From contig JACAXG010000032.1 in the NCBI GenBank assembly GCA_018881555.1, forward strand, positions 3,484,837-3,548,836: a DNA stretch of 64,000 nt. The letters run 5' to 3'. Shown here piece by piece: positions 35,214 to 48,400 of the stretch. Position 1 is the stretch's first letter. Each line of letters starts with the position of its first letter. Both the position numbers and the translations under genes were made by a program. The notes beneath the pieces are model-generated. The model had not been told where the DNA came from and ran no database searches. It was given only the letters and a program-made list of their open reading frames with translations. This stretch comes from Amblyornis subalaris (lineage: Eukaryota; Chordata; Aves; Passeriformes; Ptilonorhynchidae).

Positions 35214-38200
35214 ATTGCTGTCTCTGGGCCTTTGCCTGCTGTTCTCCTCCTGCGTTCTTGGACCCATAGCAATGGGGTCTGGTACTGGTGACTCTGATGA
35301 TACTGANCACTTCACTCCTCTCACTCCTCCCCACAAAAAGAAGACTAGGTATATGAGATAGATCCTGATACCACCTGTGACTGAACTCACCAGCAGGGTT
35401 TGGAGGGATGTCAAAGCTGTCTCAGTGATCTCCCCATCATGACCACCACCTCAACAGCCAGTCTGACTGGGGCATCACTCCTGGCAGAGTCTGCAGGAGC
35501 GGAGGGTGCTGGAGCCTTCCTCCCCCTCTGCATCATCAGACTCCACTCAGGGAATTGCTGGGGCCAAGGACGGGACTGGGCTTCCCCAGCATATGCAGAA
35601 GAGGTGTGCAGAGCTGGGCCCAGGATCTGAAGGAGCAGTTTAGTCACACAGCCNTTTTTGAAGCACAGCATCCTGCGACACCGGGGTGTCACCTGCCTGC
35701 AGACCACGCGCAGCAGACCTGTCGCAGACACACGCATCCGCAGTCCCCCTGGNGCGTGGTAGCCTGAGAGGCTCAGCAGAGCTGCAATACTCCCTCTCTT
35801 CTGCTCCATGCCTTCTGCTTCTCCTCAGAAAGAGGAGAACAGCCAAGTCCCATTCCTACCTGAAAGCAAATAAGACCTAATTTTGTAACCAACTGAAAAA
35901 GCAGTGACAGGATTAACTCTTCTTTAATCCTTCTTCTCTAAGNGGGAATAAATCCCATCTTTTCAGCAGTCAGACTGCAGTTTGACTGCCTTCACCTTGA
36001 CTAGCACTCTGCTTCAACAGACTTTATCCTCTATTTTGATTCCTTTTCACCTCCTGTAAGTTTCTGCTGTTGCCAAGATTTTTCAAATATGCCACCTGCC
36101 TTCAAATGAGCCTCATTTCCGTTTCTTGAGCTGTTTAAACTTTCAGTAGGGACCTGTTAAGACAAGCCTTATTAACATCACACAGAACAGAACTAAGAGA
36201 TGGCCTTGCTCTCAGCACATCACCATCAGACACTGGGTTCAAGAGGCCAATTGCCACTCATGCTCAGAAAGCAGCAGTCAGGACACACTGGCTGCTAAAA
36301 ATAAGTATACCGTCATAGCTGTTTACCTGAGCACTTTCAGGCTTTGTAGAATCCACACAGAGAGACCAGAACTTCCAGAGGATAATTCAACCTTCTTAAT
36401 ATATATATTGTTTTCTGTGTGTCTCCATTTTCTCAGTCTCATCTACCTTCCTAAAGGTTTCTGCAGAATTGTAATTTTGTTCAAGGTGGCGTTTAAGGTA
36501 AAATATCCATGCAAATTAGATTAGTTCTGGATCGTTTGATCCCTTCCCAGTTTCTGAGCAAACACTGCCAACCATTTTCAGAAGTGCCAACACCTGATGA
36601 ACAAACCACTCTTATCCTTGCTGCTGCAGACTTGTCGTCTCCCGAGATGTAAGCAAACAACCAGCATTATCCTACACCAGTTAAATAACTTCATTTTCCA
36701 GGTAATTTACACCAAGGGAAAGCACATTAACAGGAGTTATAATATCTGAAAATATAATTTCCAGTTTGGAAAAGTGAGAACTCTGGGAAATGGCATAAGT
36801 AAAATGTCATTGCTGCAACTCGAGTGCAGTTTACACTGAGTTTTGGGCTTAAATTCATAGAATAATCAGTTGTGGGATCTAGACTCCTTTTACAAATGTC
36901 GCATAATACCCAGGCTGCTGGCATGCTCCATGTCCTCCTGCATCCAAGGCCTCAACGGCAGCCACACGTGCATGCCTGGCACAAACCAAGTGTGTTCCTC
37001 TCAGCAGTGTTTATCATAGTGCAGTGTCTGTGTTCAGAAACATACAAGCAAAGCTGCTANTCATCTTATGCATGAGAGCACTCAGAGCTTTCACTTGATG
37101 GAAAAATCCTGTTTTCTCTACTTCCTTTGACCCTTACTCCACAAAACTTGCATCCACAGCCTCTGCCTGCAGGAATGCTTTAACCCACAGCAGTATGAGG
37201 TTATTACAGGTGGAACACCTCCCCATGACTCCCATGGGGTTATAAGGTTGGGAGATCAGGCTCTAGTCTTGTGAATGATGGAGGTCTTCAACCCACTGAG
37301 TTTGGAGAGAGAAAAATGAGTAAATACCTGCCTTGTCAGGGCTGGGGGNTGAGAGTCTTTCCCTGTCACCTTAGTGCATTGTGCTGTCTCTCTGTGCTCC
37401 ATGGGGATAAGGATGGGCTGGCCAACAGCAGGGATACCTCTTCTGATAAGGCAATTTGCAGTTTATCCTCCGTTATCTCAGGTGAAAATTAAATGTGTCC
37501 CAAGAGGGCACAGCCTTGCCTACCTATTTAATTACTGCAAGGAGAAGTGCTTCAGACAGCTTTGCAGCTCGTACAACAGGCGGTTTCGTGTAGCACCGGA
37601 GCTGAATCAGCGACCAAACTCCCACTGCCAGAGCCCTCCGAGAGCCAGCTGCCACCTCCGGATGCTCAGAGTCANTGCAGTATTGCCTTTCCGTGTCCCA
37701 GGGAACACACAAACATTGGCCACAGATAGAAGATGCCAGGACACAAGGTCACGTAAATCTGGGCTGCATAAAAAAACCNGTCAGCCGAGCCAGGCTGCTG
37801 CAANGAACCTACAGTTCCCGACATTTACTATTCCAAGACAAAGCAGCCATAAATGCTCCATTTAAATTCTGGCTTTGAAAGGCTCCTATTTAAATCCAGA
37901 TAGGACGCTGCTGAAACCAACACAAGTGGCACANAGACACACGGCTGCCTGGCATTTTCCCATGTGACGCTCCAGTTACCCCCTCAGAATATGCGAAACC
38001 CAGCGTCCCACTTGCCAGAAATGGTCTGGCAGGGCTGAATTGACCGTGACTATTTATGGCAAAGGCCTCTTGGCTCAAAGCATCCTCCCAAAACCCAGTG
38101 CACAGAAACCTGCTTGTCCCCAGAATGGGGTGCCCTAGCCACAGTGCTAACAAATGCAGATGGCAGCGCTGCCTCTCACCCTGCTAAATTGCCTGTGAAG

Positions 38201-41200
38201 ATGAGTATTTTACTTTCTGGGCTCAGGGAGGCACAGAAGGAAGGTGTGACACCTCTCATGCCAAGAGGTGTCAGGAACCCCTGTGCCCTCCTTGCTCGCA
38301 GACAGCATGCCAGGAGTGGAGCTCGTGGNGCTGGGAAGCTGCAGCACTTAGGCCTCGTGGTGGGACTGGACTGGATCCCATGACAGCAGCACAGCTCCTG
38401 CCTCAGGTTTGCGGAATAATAGTCCTTTCAAATAGTGATTACACTGGTATCTCTGNAAACTCCAATTGTTTCTGGTTTGCAATGGGCATGGATAATGGTT
38501 TGTTGCTGTTTTTCTTCTAAACCGGTTTTAAAGTGTTCTCNTCTTACTGAGCGCTTTTTAATGAANTACTTTGTTTTTATTGGGCTGATGGCCCAGCCTG
38601 TCTGAGAGCAGTCTGATTTCTATTCAGTTATTAATGTGCCTAACTAAGTATTGCAAACAAAGGGAAGATGAGTAAAGGCACTTCCAAATTGGTGAATTGA
38701 TTGTGCACCTTTTCCACCTTTAATCTTCAGCTGTTGCAGCACAAAAACTAATCTACCCTGTGAAATTGAAACACAAGAATCTAATGTTGTTTATGAGACT
38801 GTTATCCTCAAATGAGGAGGTGATGACCGAAGGCAAAGGAAGGACAGGCTCTCCATCACATCTCAGCAGGATGGAACTCAGACATGAGGAGGAGGAGGAA
38901 AGGATCACCACTGAACTTTAAAGCCTTAAAATGCCTACGTCAGAGAAAGGCCTGGAAATCTTTTGACTCTCACAGAGGTCAAGTCTTTCAGTAAGAGAGA
39001 ACAAAACTAAAGGGCAGTAGAAACTGGACAAACCTTGCCAAGTATAGTTGGAGCAGAGATGCAGGGGTATTCCTGCTGCTGATGCTGGGAGCAGTTGGGA
39101 TTTACAGCCTCCCCAGCGCATCTGTGCTTGCCGGGACAGGGACACAAGGAACGGCTGGGACAGGGAGACACCAGGCTGTCACCTTCCCTTTGCACTACAG
39201 CACTGGGCAGGAGCAAGTCCCAGTAACAGCCTAGAGGCTGATGTTAGGGAGTGCCACATATCCACGTATCTGCGGTGGTAGCTGATGCCTCAGCAGCCAG
39301 CTGACCTTTAAAAATAGTGTGGAAGGGAAGAGAGAGGCAGGTGCACTCTGTTTTTCATGCTGGTCCTTCAGTTGCAGGCTCAGGAGAGGCTGCCTCAGCC
39401 TGAACTTGATCCTCTGGCCTGTGAAAGTGTTCATCTATCAAGACTAGATCCAAGGCTTTGTGCTATGACATTAATCAAATGAAGGTAAAATCATTGCTGA
39501 GAATAGAAAAAATGAGCCTGGGCTGAAGTAGGCACTTTTTGTTTAATGAAAATGGGCTTTTCATGAGATGATGAGCCCCTGGTGGCAGGCTGGGGTGGCA
39601 AGTGTCCCACCAGCTGGGAAATGCCTGCTCCTGACACCAAAGCCCACTGACACCTCTGGTCTGTGAGCAGTGCCTGGACCCCCACCAGCAAACATCCCAG
39701 TGCCTGTGTGTCCCACTGCCACGCACACACTGCTTCCCAGAAGCCCTTTTTGAAATACTTGATCTCCTCAGCCAAGAAGACAGCTGGGTAAGAAGTTACG
39801 GTCTGAGCAGCCCAGAGGGGAGGTGTCCTGTTCCCCAAGATGCTGGCACAGAGCACTGTCCCCAGGGACTCCCTGTGGGAAGGAGTAGCACATGCTGACC
39901 CGGAGCAGGCAGCAGCCGGGACAGCAGTGTCCCTGGAGAAGATTACTTTAGTGTTTTCAAAGCCTTTGAGCTTTGGTTGAACTCAGCCAGTACCAAACTT
40001 TGATGGGGTGAGAACTGCTTCCTGCTGGTGATGGGAATTAACCTATTTTCTGCACCCTGAAAAGTGCAAAATACTGTATGAATGCAAGGTCTTCTTATTA
40101 AAACCGATGTGGTCCATATTTCTTCCACATGGCCAACTTTTTTTTCCTCAAAAAGTATTTTGTTTCCTGTTACCACCAAATGGGAAAGTTTAACAGTGGT
40201 TAGAATAAGTTTCCCTGATTCACTTATTGCCATCCTGGCTGTAGCCTCCTTGCACAGACAACATGATCTAAATCAGCAAGATGTAAGTGTGAGTTTTTCC
40301 TTCTGAAAGCCTGTTTGCATTTCAAGCAACTTTTAAGAGCACTTCCAATGCTAGCTTTTGAGAGAGACTTTGTCACTGTGATTAAAGGATTAGAATTTAA
40401 AAAGAGTTCCTAGACAAGACTGAAAATCTACAAAAAAAGGAAGAAACGTTAGAAGAAGAAGAAAAGATCCATTGTGAGCATGGGAGTGTCTGTTTCTAAG
40501 AATTGTAGAAGAGAGTGGTGTTCTCCACAACCTGATAAAACGCTTCTTCCTTTATCCATTGTGATTTGAGAAACAGAAACCATCCAAAACAAATTTCATC
40601 TGTCTGGATTAAATAGGCTCCACGGGAAGTTCTGTTTTCTGTCACTTAATGTCAGGGATTACACAGCGTGCGTGTTCCCAGCAGATCCCTTGGCATAAGC
40701 CTTGATTACCTTACAGCAGGAAAGCCTGCTCACCCCAGCAGCCACTCTGCCCAGGGGGCACGGTGCACGTGGAAAAATGTGTAAGAATAAGCGATTACAG
40801 CATCATGATACAGGATTCTTGATAGCTGCACCTGTAGTTTACTGATGGGATCAGATTAGAGGCTTAGAAGCCTGCCTAGATGAAGGAGGTGTTTTTGCTA
40901 ATGAAACTCTGGGTAAATCCTGCAAGTGCCTCAGGAAGCCTTCAGGCAAATTTGACTCTGTTCCTGGCGCTGCTCTTCTTCTTCTGGGCTCTGTTCAGCA
41001 AAGTATGCAAGTACATAAATATATACCCANGCAGGCGGGTAATGGCATCTCTGAAAATTAAAAGGGTCTTTTTTGCTTTTCTGAGGTACGAGTCTGGCTG
41101 GTGCCCAGGATAGATGGGGTCCTGTGGGTATAGGAGCTGAGCTCTGAAGAGCTGTGAGAGGCACAGATACTCTTCGACTGTGTAGTCAGGAAGTTTGCAC

Positions 41201-41434
41201 CAAAACAATTTCACCAGGGCATGACTGTGAACCTGGGGTTTAAAACATGCTCCTGGTACCTCTCCTGCTTCCAGATCTCCTCTGCTAACATCTGAGTGTT
41301 GGAGGAAAAAGCCTCCATTGAGTATGAAGAAAACTTTCAAATAGGAGAGGAGAAAATCATCCAGCTGCATCTTCCCATGGTGACCTCCCATGGAGGCGCC
41401 ATCCAACACAGGTGACAGTAACAGCATTTACCTC
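35214..41434. other. Intergenic DNA without supported genes
   Basis: No gene or clear repeat seen. Open frames on both strands at 35400-35880 and 37370-37880 contain Ns and show no family likeness. The AT-richer block at about 38500-38800 has the look of conserved regulatory DNA (ttattaatg, ttgcaaacaaag, ggtgaattgattg). A short (AT)n run lies near 36398-36408. Confidence 0.4.
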
Positions 41435-41810
41435 CTCTTAGCCAGTTTTAGGGCGGGAACAAACATCTAGACCATNCCTGGTGAAGACTTATCTAACCTG
41501 CTCTCTATGATCACCAGTGCAAGAAGTTCAAGAACTCTCCAGGCCACTCATTCCACAGCTTCAGCACTTCACAGTTAGAAATATTTTCCTGCTGTCTCGT
41601 ACAAATGTTGTTTGTGGCAGTCCCATCAAACAAGTTTTGCCTAGCGCTACCAGCCAGACAGAAAAGGCTGCTTGCTGTCCTCCCTGCCACGTTCAGAGAG
41701 ACTGCTGCATGCTCCTTTCCCCTCAGTCCTCTCTCTTCCAGAGGAACTTGTCTGCCAATCCTCCTGACTCACATTTCTTAAACCTCTGTCACAGCTGCCC
41801 ATCCTGGACA
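41435..41810 (-). mobile_element. Ancient CR1-like LINE fragment (reverse orientation)
   Basis: On the minus strand, words such as gtgctgaagctgtggaatga, ggttagataagtcttcacca and ggaatggtctagat follow the order of an old CR1 3' region (end-of-body block, linker, terminal gatct block). Divergence is high and the terminal repeat is missing, so this is older than the + strand copies. The 103-codon + strand frame here is a shadow. Confidence 0.6.
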
Positions 41811-42389
41811 GCAGCCAACCTTTCTTAAACTGGATTTAGTGCACGAGCCCAAGATTCATCAACAAAGAGCAAAGTCACAGTCTGTCATGTTCTTACTGAT
41901 TCAACCCCGAATATGTTATTTAACATATAACCTTCTATATAATACAAACTTGTGCTTGGGGATGTTTGGGTTTGGNTTTGGTTTCTTTTTGGGGGCGAGG
42001 GGTGTTGTTTTGCTGTCTCCTTGGTATACGGACAGTTCAACCTCCCTTCCCAAATTCAACATTTTATTTCACTCAACTTTGCTGGTTGTGCTTTTCCTCG
42101 GACTTGCAGATTGCTCTGAGCCCTGCTCCATACCTCAAGTAGATTTGAAAACTTCCCTCAAGAAGCGTCATCCCTCCACAAATGAAAGTGCATCCTTTAC
42201 TCCATCATGAACTCAAAGTGAAAAAAAATTGACTAAAACCCTTGCAAATCTTTTAGAGAGCAAACTCTTCACAGCTTACCATTGGGTGTCATGTGCCAAG
42301 CAGTTCAGCATCCACCTTGTTAGGATTTGATCTCTCTCACGTTCTCTTAGATTGTGTGTAAGAGCATCATCTGGCCAGGACAAAAGCAT

Positions 42390-42455
42390 GTCTGAAGTCA
42401 TGATGTCATATGATATAATGATGACATCATGTCATGATGTCATGAAGTCATATCA
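42390..42455. repeat. Palindromic TGATGTCA/ATGACATCA cluster
   Basis: The words gtcatgatgtcat, atgacatcat and gaagtcat recur. The core at 42421-42443 is a perfect inverted repeat of 11 bases around one T (ATGACATCATG-T-CATGATGTCAT). It could be a simple-repeat patch or a cluster of bZIP-like sites. Confidence 0.7.
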
Positions 42456-45400
42456 GCTACTTGTCCCCTGTTCTCAGGACCAGTTATCCTGTCAAAGAAA
42501 GGAGTCAGGCTGGACTCATGTGACTTGTTCCTGAAAAATCTTCTTCTGATATATTTGCATTTTATTCTGCTGGTGCTTATAAAGCTGCAAATAATTCACA
42601 CAGAATCCTGCCAGGTACCAAAGCAAGTCTGACCAGTCTGGCTTCTCTCCATCCACATCCTTCTCCCTTCTGTTGTTTGTTCTTCTCTGGTCTATTGGGA
42701 TCTCCCCTTCCACCCTCATTGAGCAGTCAAAGATAATTATTAATGTTTCAAGGAGTGCTTGAGCTGATCCCTCACTTACCCTTAAGTGGTTGTAATCTGC
42801 CTCTCATGGCTTATCTAATTTCTCTAATTTCTGCCTTACATTTTAAACATTTAACAGATTTAAACATTTCAACACTGATGAAATTCCAGGGAAATACCAA
42901 ATAATGGTTATTATGCATTGATTTATCAGTCTGCTGACTCGGGAGAAATGATGGATCTTTTATGTCCCAAAGATAATTTCAAATGCAAATAAACATTAGA
43001 TTTATTTGGCCTAATGATAAGAGTATGTTTATAATCCTGTTTTGAAGATAACATTTTTGTTACAAAGAAATAATGAAAGATCAAGTTTGAATTTCCTCTT
43101 TATATAACTGTGACTCCTTCAAATGCTACTCTTTATCATTTATAAAGCCAAAATCTGCTGCATTTTTGTTCTAAAAAGATACTAGTTTTTTTACCCAGTA
43201 GTAACGGAAGTTCATAGTTTTGTTTCTCAAATCACTCAAATGGTTACCATGGAAATAATTCTATATGGAGATGGGTCAAGAGAAAATAATCTCTCAAAGA
43301 AGATTGCTACTTGTAAAGCACATAAATTATAATAATTTAATCAAAAGCATGAAGTAGTCAATCTGAAAACCTATGGAAATATAATAAATCAATTGAACTG
43401 CCTGATCTTTCTCTCCTGTGCATATCTTCTGCTCTATTGTTAAAAATCCATTACTAATTAATCTCTAATATGGTTTTCCAGAATGCAGCCCAGTTGGCCA
43501 CTGAAAGTATTTTGCAAAGGAGATGAGAAGGGTTTGCTGCTGGATAAAATAAAGAGCATTGTTCTCGCTCTTGCTTGTCACTTCAAGATAAATGTGATTT
43601 CTCCTGGATATAGAATCCTTTATCTTCCCTCTTTATGCCCTACCATAGAGCTGTGGGAAGGCTTGCAATGCTTAATCCCTATCTTAGATGTGGCTGCACA
43701 TCCACTGTATTTTATCTCCAGGAGCCTTGTCTCAAGCTCAGTAAAAAAAAAACCAAACCAACAAGGGTCTATGTAAAGAAAACGTTGCTTTTTGGAAGTT
43801 CAGAGTGGATGCAGATACCAGCTGAATTGCAAACTATTTTGCTATTGAAACTGNGTTTTGTGTTAGAGTAAGGAAATCGGATATTAATGTCACCAAGGAA
43901 AGACCTGATGATTTTGGTGTCGAAAAAATGCATTGCAGAAGTTACAGCTTACTTTACTTTTCTTCTTCTTGTTATTTCCCCTGTGAACACTTGTGGTGTA
44001 TCAGCCACATCTGTGTCCATGAGCTGTAGTAACAGAGATTTTCCTTGGGCCTTCTGCTGAGAGGTCATGTCCTTCTCATTGCCCATCTCTCTGTCTCTTC
44101 CCTGCACTGTGTTTTACCTGGGCCCAGCTACATTTTTATCTGAGATCTCTCCAGTGCCCTTCACCCAAGATTGACCAAGGTGTTATGTTTGAAATGAGCT
44201 GCAATAAGAGATTGGCAAAAAATTCTTCCCATTTCAAAGGCACCTGAAACTAGATGGATTTATTGAGTGATTTGCTCCTGGCTATTGATCCCACTCTGCC
44301 ATAACTGGGTAAAAATCCAAAGCACTCAAATCCAATGTTATCCTTCAGTTCGGCTTCTAATGCCTTGTCATTTCAGTTCCCAGGGTGAGCCATGAATGCG
44401 TGAGACCTGTTTTTGCCTAAAAACTTTGGAGGAATGTGAAAGGGGAATAAAACTTGAACAAAGTTCCAAAATACAGAGAAAGAAAAATGACAAAAATAAG
44501 ACCCAGTGTCCCAGGATTAACCAAAAGGATATGAAAACTTATTATTAATGTCACTAAGAGAGGAGAAGTGATTTTTCCTTGCAGAAATGATATAGGGGGA
44601 TATATAAACTGAAAATAATGTAATAACAGAGTTATTGGGCCATTGTTTTTAAAGCTCAGAAGGACAGACTTTTACCTAAATTGGTGATAAGATGTCTAGG
44701 GAGAGAAATGCAGGAAAATAAGGAAGTCTGTAAGATAAATCCTAAAATAGCTTGTGAAGGCTTCGAGCCTCTTGGTATTGACGAGGCACTAAGTGCAGAC
44801 AACATCCGCCCAAGAGTGCAGAGGGAAGCGGGGGTGGGACGGGGAGAGGTCCAGCATGTTTTTTTTCCAAGGTCACACGTCCCCCCACTGGGGGCAGACC
44901 AAGTAAACACAGATGAGTCAAAGGCGCCAGCAGCTGCCAAGGCTATTCAATAGCAGCAGTGGAGAAAATCCCAAAGTTTGCAGAAATATGTTGGGAAGGG
45001 CTGCAGAAGGGGGGCTGGTTGGTACCAGAAGGCAGATCCAGGCTTTCTGCATCCTCGCTCAGCAGCTCCCAGCTCTTCTCATTAAAGGTGTGAGGAAAAC
45101 CAGGAAATCACCTCCAGCAGAGACGTCCAAACTTTGGCAGAATGAATGTGCTTTTCCTCTTTGCTTTTCCCTCCTGCACCTAGCTGAGGGAGGCCAGAGT
45201 GAGTGACAGCTCGCAAATATATACTTCAGCTTGGGAAAGCATCCAAACTTAGGAAAAACCCATGACACTTCTTCCAATCTCACTGAAGTCAAAGAAGCAG
45301 ACACATATATAAGAGTTTTATATGAATTCCCAAAGTGGATTCAGATTAATTTAGCTGTTGACTTTTTAATCAAACAAAGGATTTCTGAACTAATCAATAT

Positions 45401-48400
45401 AGAGATTTATTACTAATATGAATTTACCACACAGTTTCACTTTTTCCCCCCAGATGATTACTTATTCTGACGTGACAAGTCTGAATGTAGATGGTCAGGT
45501 TTAATAACAGGTTACCTAAAGGATACCTTAGGGTTTCTATTTGCCAATTGCTTTTTGCTTTTAAGCAGAATAATAATAATAAAAAACCCCAATGGTATAG
45601 GAAGTTCTATAAGAAATTCAGACCAGTAATGATGTTGTACTAAAATTCTAAAATACTAAACCGTCTCTGACCTCTGAATAATTAACTGTTGCCAACAACT
45701 AATTTAATAACTCTAAACAAGTGACATGGTGGTGATATATCCTCAAATCATTCATGTGTCTAAGTGGACTTTGTCACGTAAAATTCATCATTTCAGGTAA
45801 GAAGGCAGCCTTGCCCCCAGAGGCTTTGCATTTTCCTTCCTTNTTGACATACCATTGTAAAGTAGTATCGTTGTAAAGAGCACTATTGATTCTCAGAAGG
45901 TCTTTAGAAAAGCAGTCTCTTGGCTTCATTAAAAATTGAACAGCTTATTATAGTGATATGTCTGGAAGAGAGCTGAGATGGTCTGCGTTTATCCTCCAAC
46001 TGACTAGAGAAATAAGGGAAAACCGCGGTAAAAGGTGTAAAAGCCCAGACTTGGGGTTTCAGACCTGGTCAAGCTTAGACCTGCAGCTCTGCAGACATCT
46101 CCACAGCTGCTGCCTGTCTGTGGAGGTTCCTGCACTGCATGGGTGACTCAGGATTTTACCACAGATTTTCTGAAGAACCAGAACTTCTTCATGGAGTGCC
46201 TGGATACATGAGTTTAGCTGGGCTCAGTCCACCTTCCGCCCAAACCTGCCCGTGTGACTCGGCCCTCCCCAGCTACCTCAGGGTGCAGGGGGTTTCTGCT
46301 GTGGCTGACATTTGCCTCATGATCACACTGCCCATCTTTGATACCTAAAAGACAATTCCTGACAATGTCTCGTTTTGGTGTCTCTTGGGCATGCACATTA
46401 TTTCAAATCCCAGTTTGGGACTCAGCTCTCCCACGCACGTGTAAGGTCCCTAAATCTCTTCCAGAACTCAAAGTCAGATGTTGCAGCATGTGGCAGCAGT
46501 GATGAGCAGCCCATCATCAAGGCCTGTTGTTGGATGCTCACTTCGGTCTTTCCTACTGGGTTTTGGCACCTTCAGAAGTTAAGCAGAGCCTGAGACATAA
46601 GTTCTCCACAGCTTTCCAGGGCTCTCTGGTGTTTAAACTGCTCTGGTGCAGCATCTGGGACTTATGAGAGATCAGCTGAGCTCTGAGTTGGCAACTCGGT
46701 CCCTGTGTGACGTGGAGTTTCTTGATGTTTATTGTCCTGTCTGATGTATAAGGCCATAGAAATGCTACATAAACCTCAGAGGTAGAGAACAAAGTAAAAG
46801 TCTCAGATGGGATTTCTGAAAGTTTTAAAACTTTTTCCATCAGGCCATTCCCAGCAGGCAGAAAAATCCTGGCTGAAGAGTAAAGGCTCCTGAAATGAAT
46901 AGCATAAAAAGATGTCTTTTATTATCTTGCTTCAAAGTACAGATCATGACCATTAAGTTATTTGGGGCTACAAGTTCCAGACCTCCTTCTCCCCTCCCCT
47001 TTCATCTAACCAGCAGAGTAAAAGGCTGTAACAACTTCAGCATTTAGCACAAGCTAATGCATCTCTCTCTAGAACTAATCAGAACCCCTCCAAGCCCCCC
47101 CCAGCCAATCCCCAGGCAGCCTTATTTCAGCCTGTGTGTGATATGCACAGTGACAGACTGAAGACAGTGGTATTTGTCAGCTGTCTCCTTGCTGACCTTT
47201 AGATAAGAGCAGCCTTCCTCCTGTCTGGCCACCGGAAAGGAAAAGTTCTGCACTCAAGACATGCCCAAACTCGGAGCGAGCTGTGGCTTCCGGCTTCACG
47301 TTCCCGGTGTGCTGGGCTTCTTCCCCAGCAGCACTGTGGAGGGTGGGATCCAGCCTCCATCCCGTCTGCAGAAGGTCACACTGGTGTCATTGCTTGGGTG
47401 TCTGATGCATAAAGCTAAAAAACATGAGTGTCTGCTGTCCCCGGCCACCCTGGGAGGCTCAGCTGAGGGGTCCCAGGCTGCTGGAAACCCTCCTATCTGC
47501 CAGGAATGGGGGAAAACACATCTGGTCACTCAAAAAGCAGCATGTAGGTGTCTCTCTGCCATCCTACCAGGCACCTGGGACAATCCTTGTGGACATCCCT
47601 GCTGGCATTCCCAGGCACCAGACACCTGGAGTGAGGGCATATACCCTGCTCCATGCAGCATGGCTGTAGGATCCTGCTGGATGCCAGGAGGCACACATAT
47701 ACACCTACACTGTGGGTGTCTGTGTCCCAGACCCCATCCTGCCTTCTGGTATGCCTGCAACCTGAAACTCCCAAGTTTCTCTCTCTCCAGAGAGTTGCTC
47801 GCTCTCTCTTCTGCTGCTTTGCAGTCATGGGATTTGTTGGAAGTTTGCACCTTCAGTGCCTCTACAACAAATTTGTGTGAAGCTGCTGTGCAAAGGTCTC
47901 AAAAAAGGTGGGTCTTGGTCCCACTGGAAGCAAGAGAAAAATGCGAACAGGTATATTGATGCTGTCCAGGAAAAAATATCCTGACCTGTATGGCAGACAA
48001 GAATGTGCCTGGGGCAAAGCAGCAAGTTAAGGAGCCAGAAGAGGTCATGTCAGTGCTAACCCTCAGGTCGTGGGTGTCCTTCTCCTTTTCCTCTCCCTGC
48101 CTTCAACCCAGCTCTGGGGCACATCAGACTGCTCAGCGCCCTCATCCAGCAGAGCAAATGAATAGCTTGCAATGACATTAGCACTCCAAAATGGCTCAGA
48201 CAGGCTGTGGTGAAAGCTGGAGTGTGGGTCTATGGGAGTGGATGGTGCTGAATTATTGGGGTACAGCAGAGGGCAGGCCCGGAGAACTAGTAATTAAAGG
48301 GTTGGGGACCACCACAGCAACTGTGAGAAGGAGGAGGGTATCCCAGGTGCCAGCAGGTCTCACATGGGTGTACGCACAAGCCCCCCCATTGGTCCCAAAA

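Noticed and set aside
37374..37865. 163-codon open frame
   Set aside because: Contains several unknown residues from Ns that may hide stops, no known domain and no splice context.
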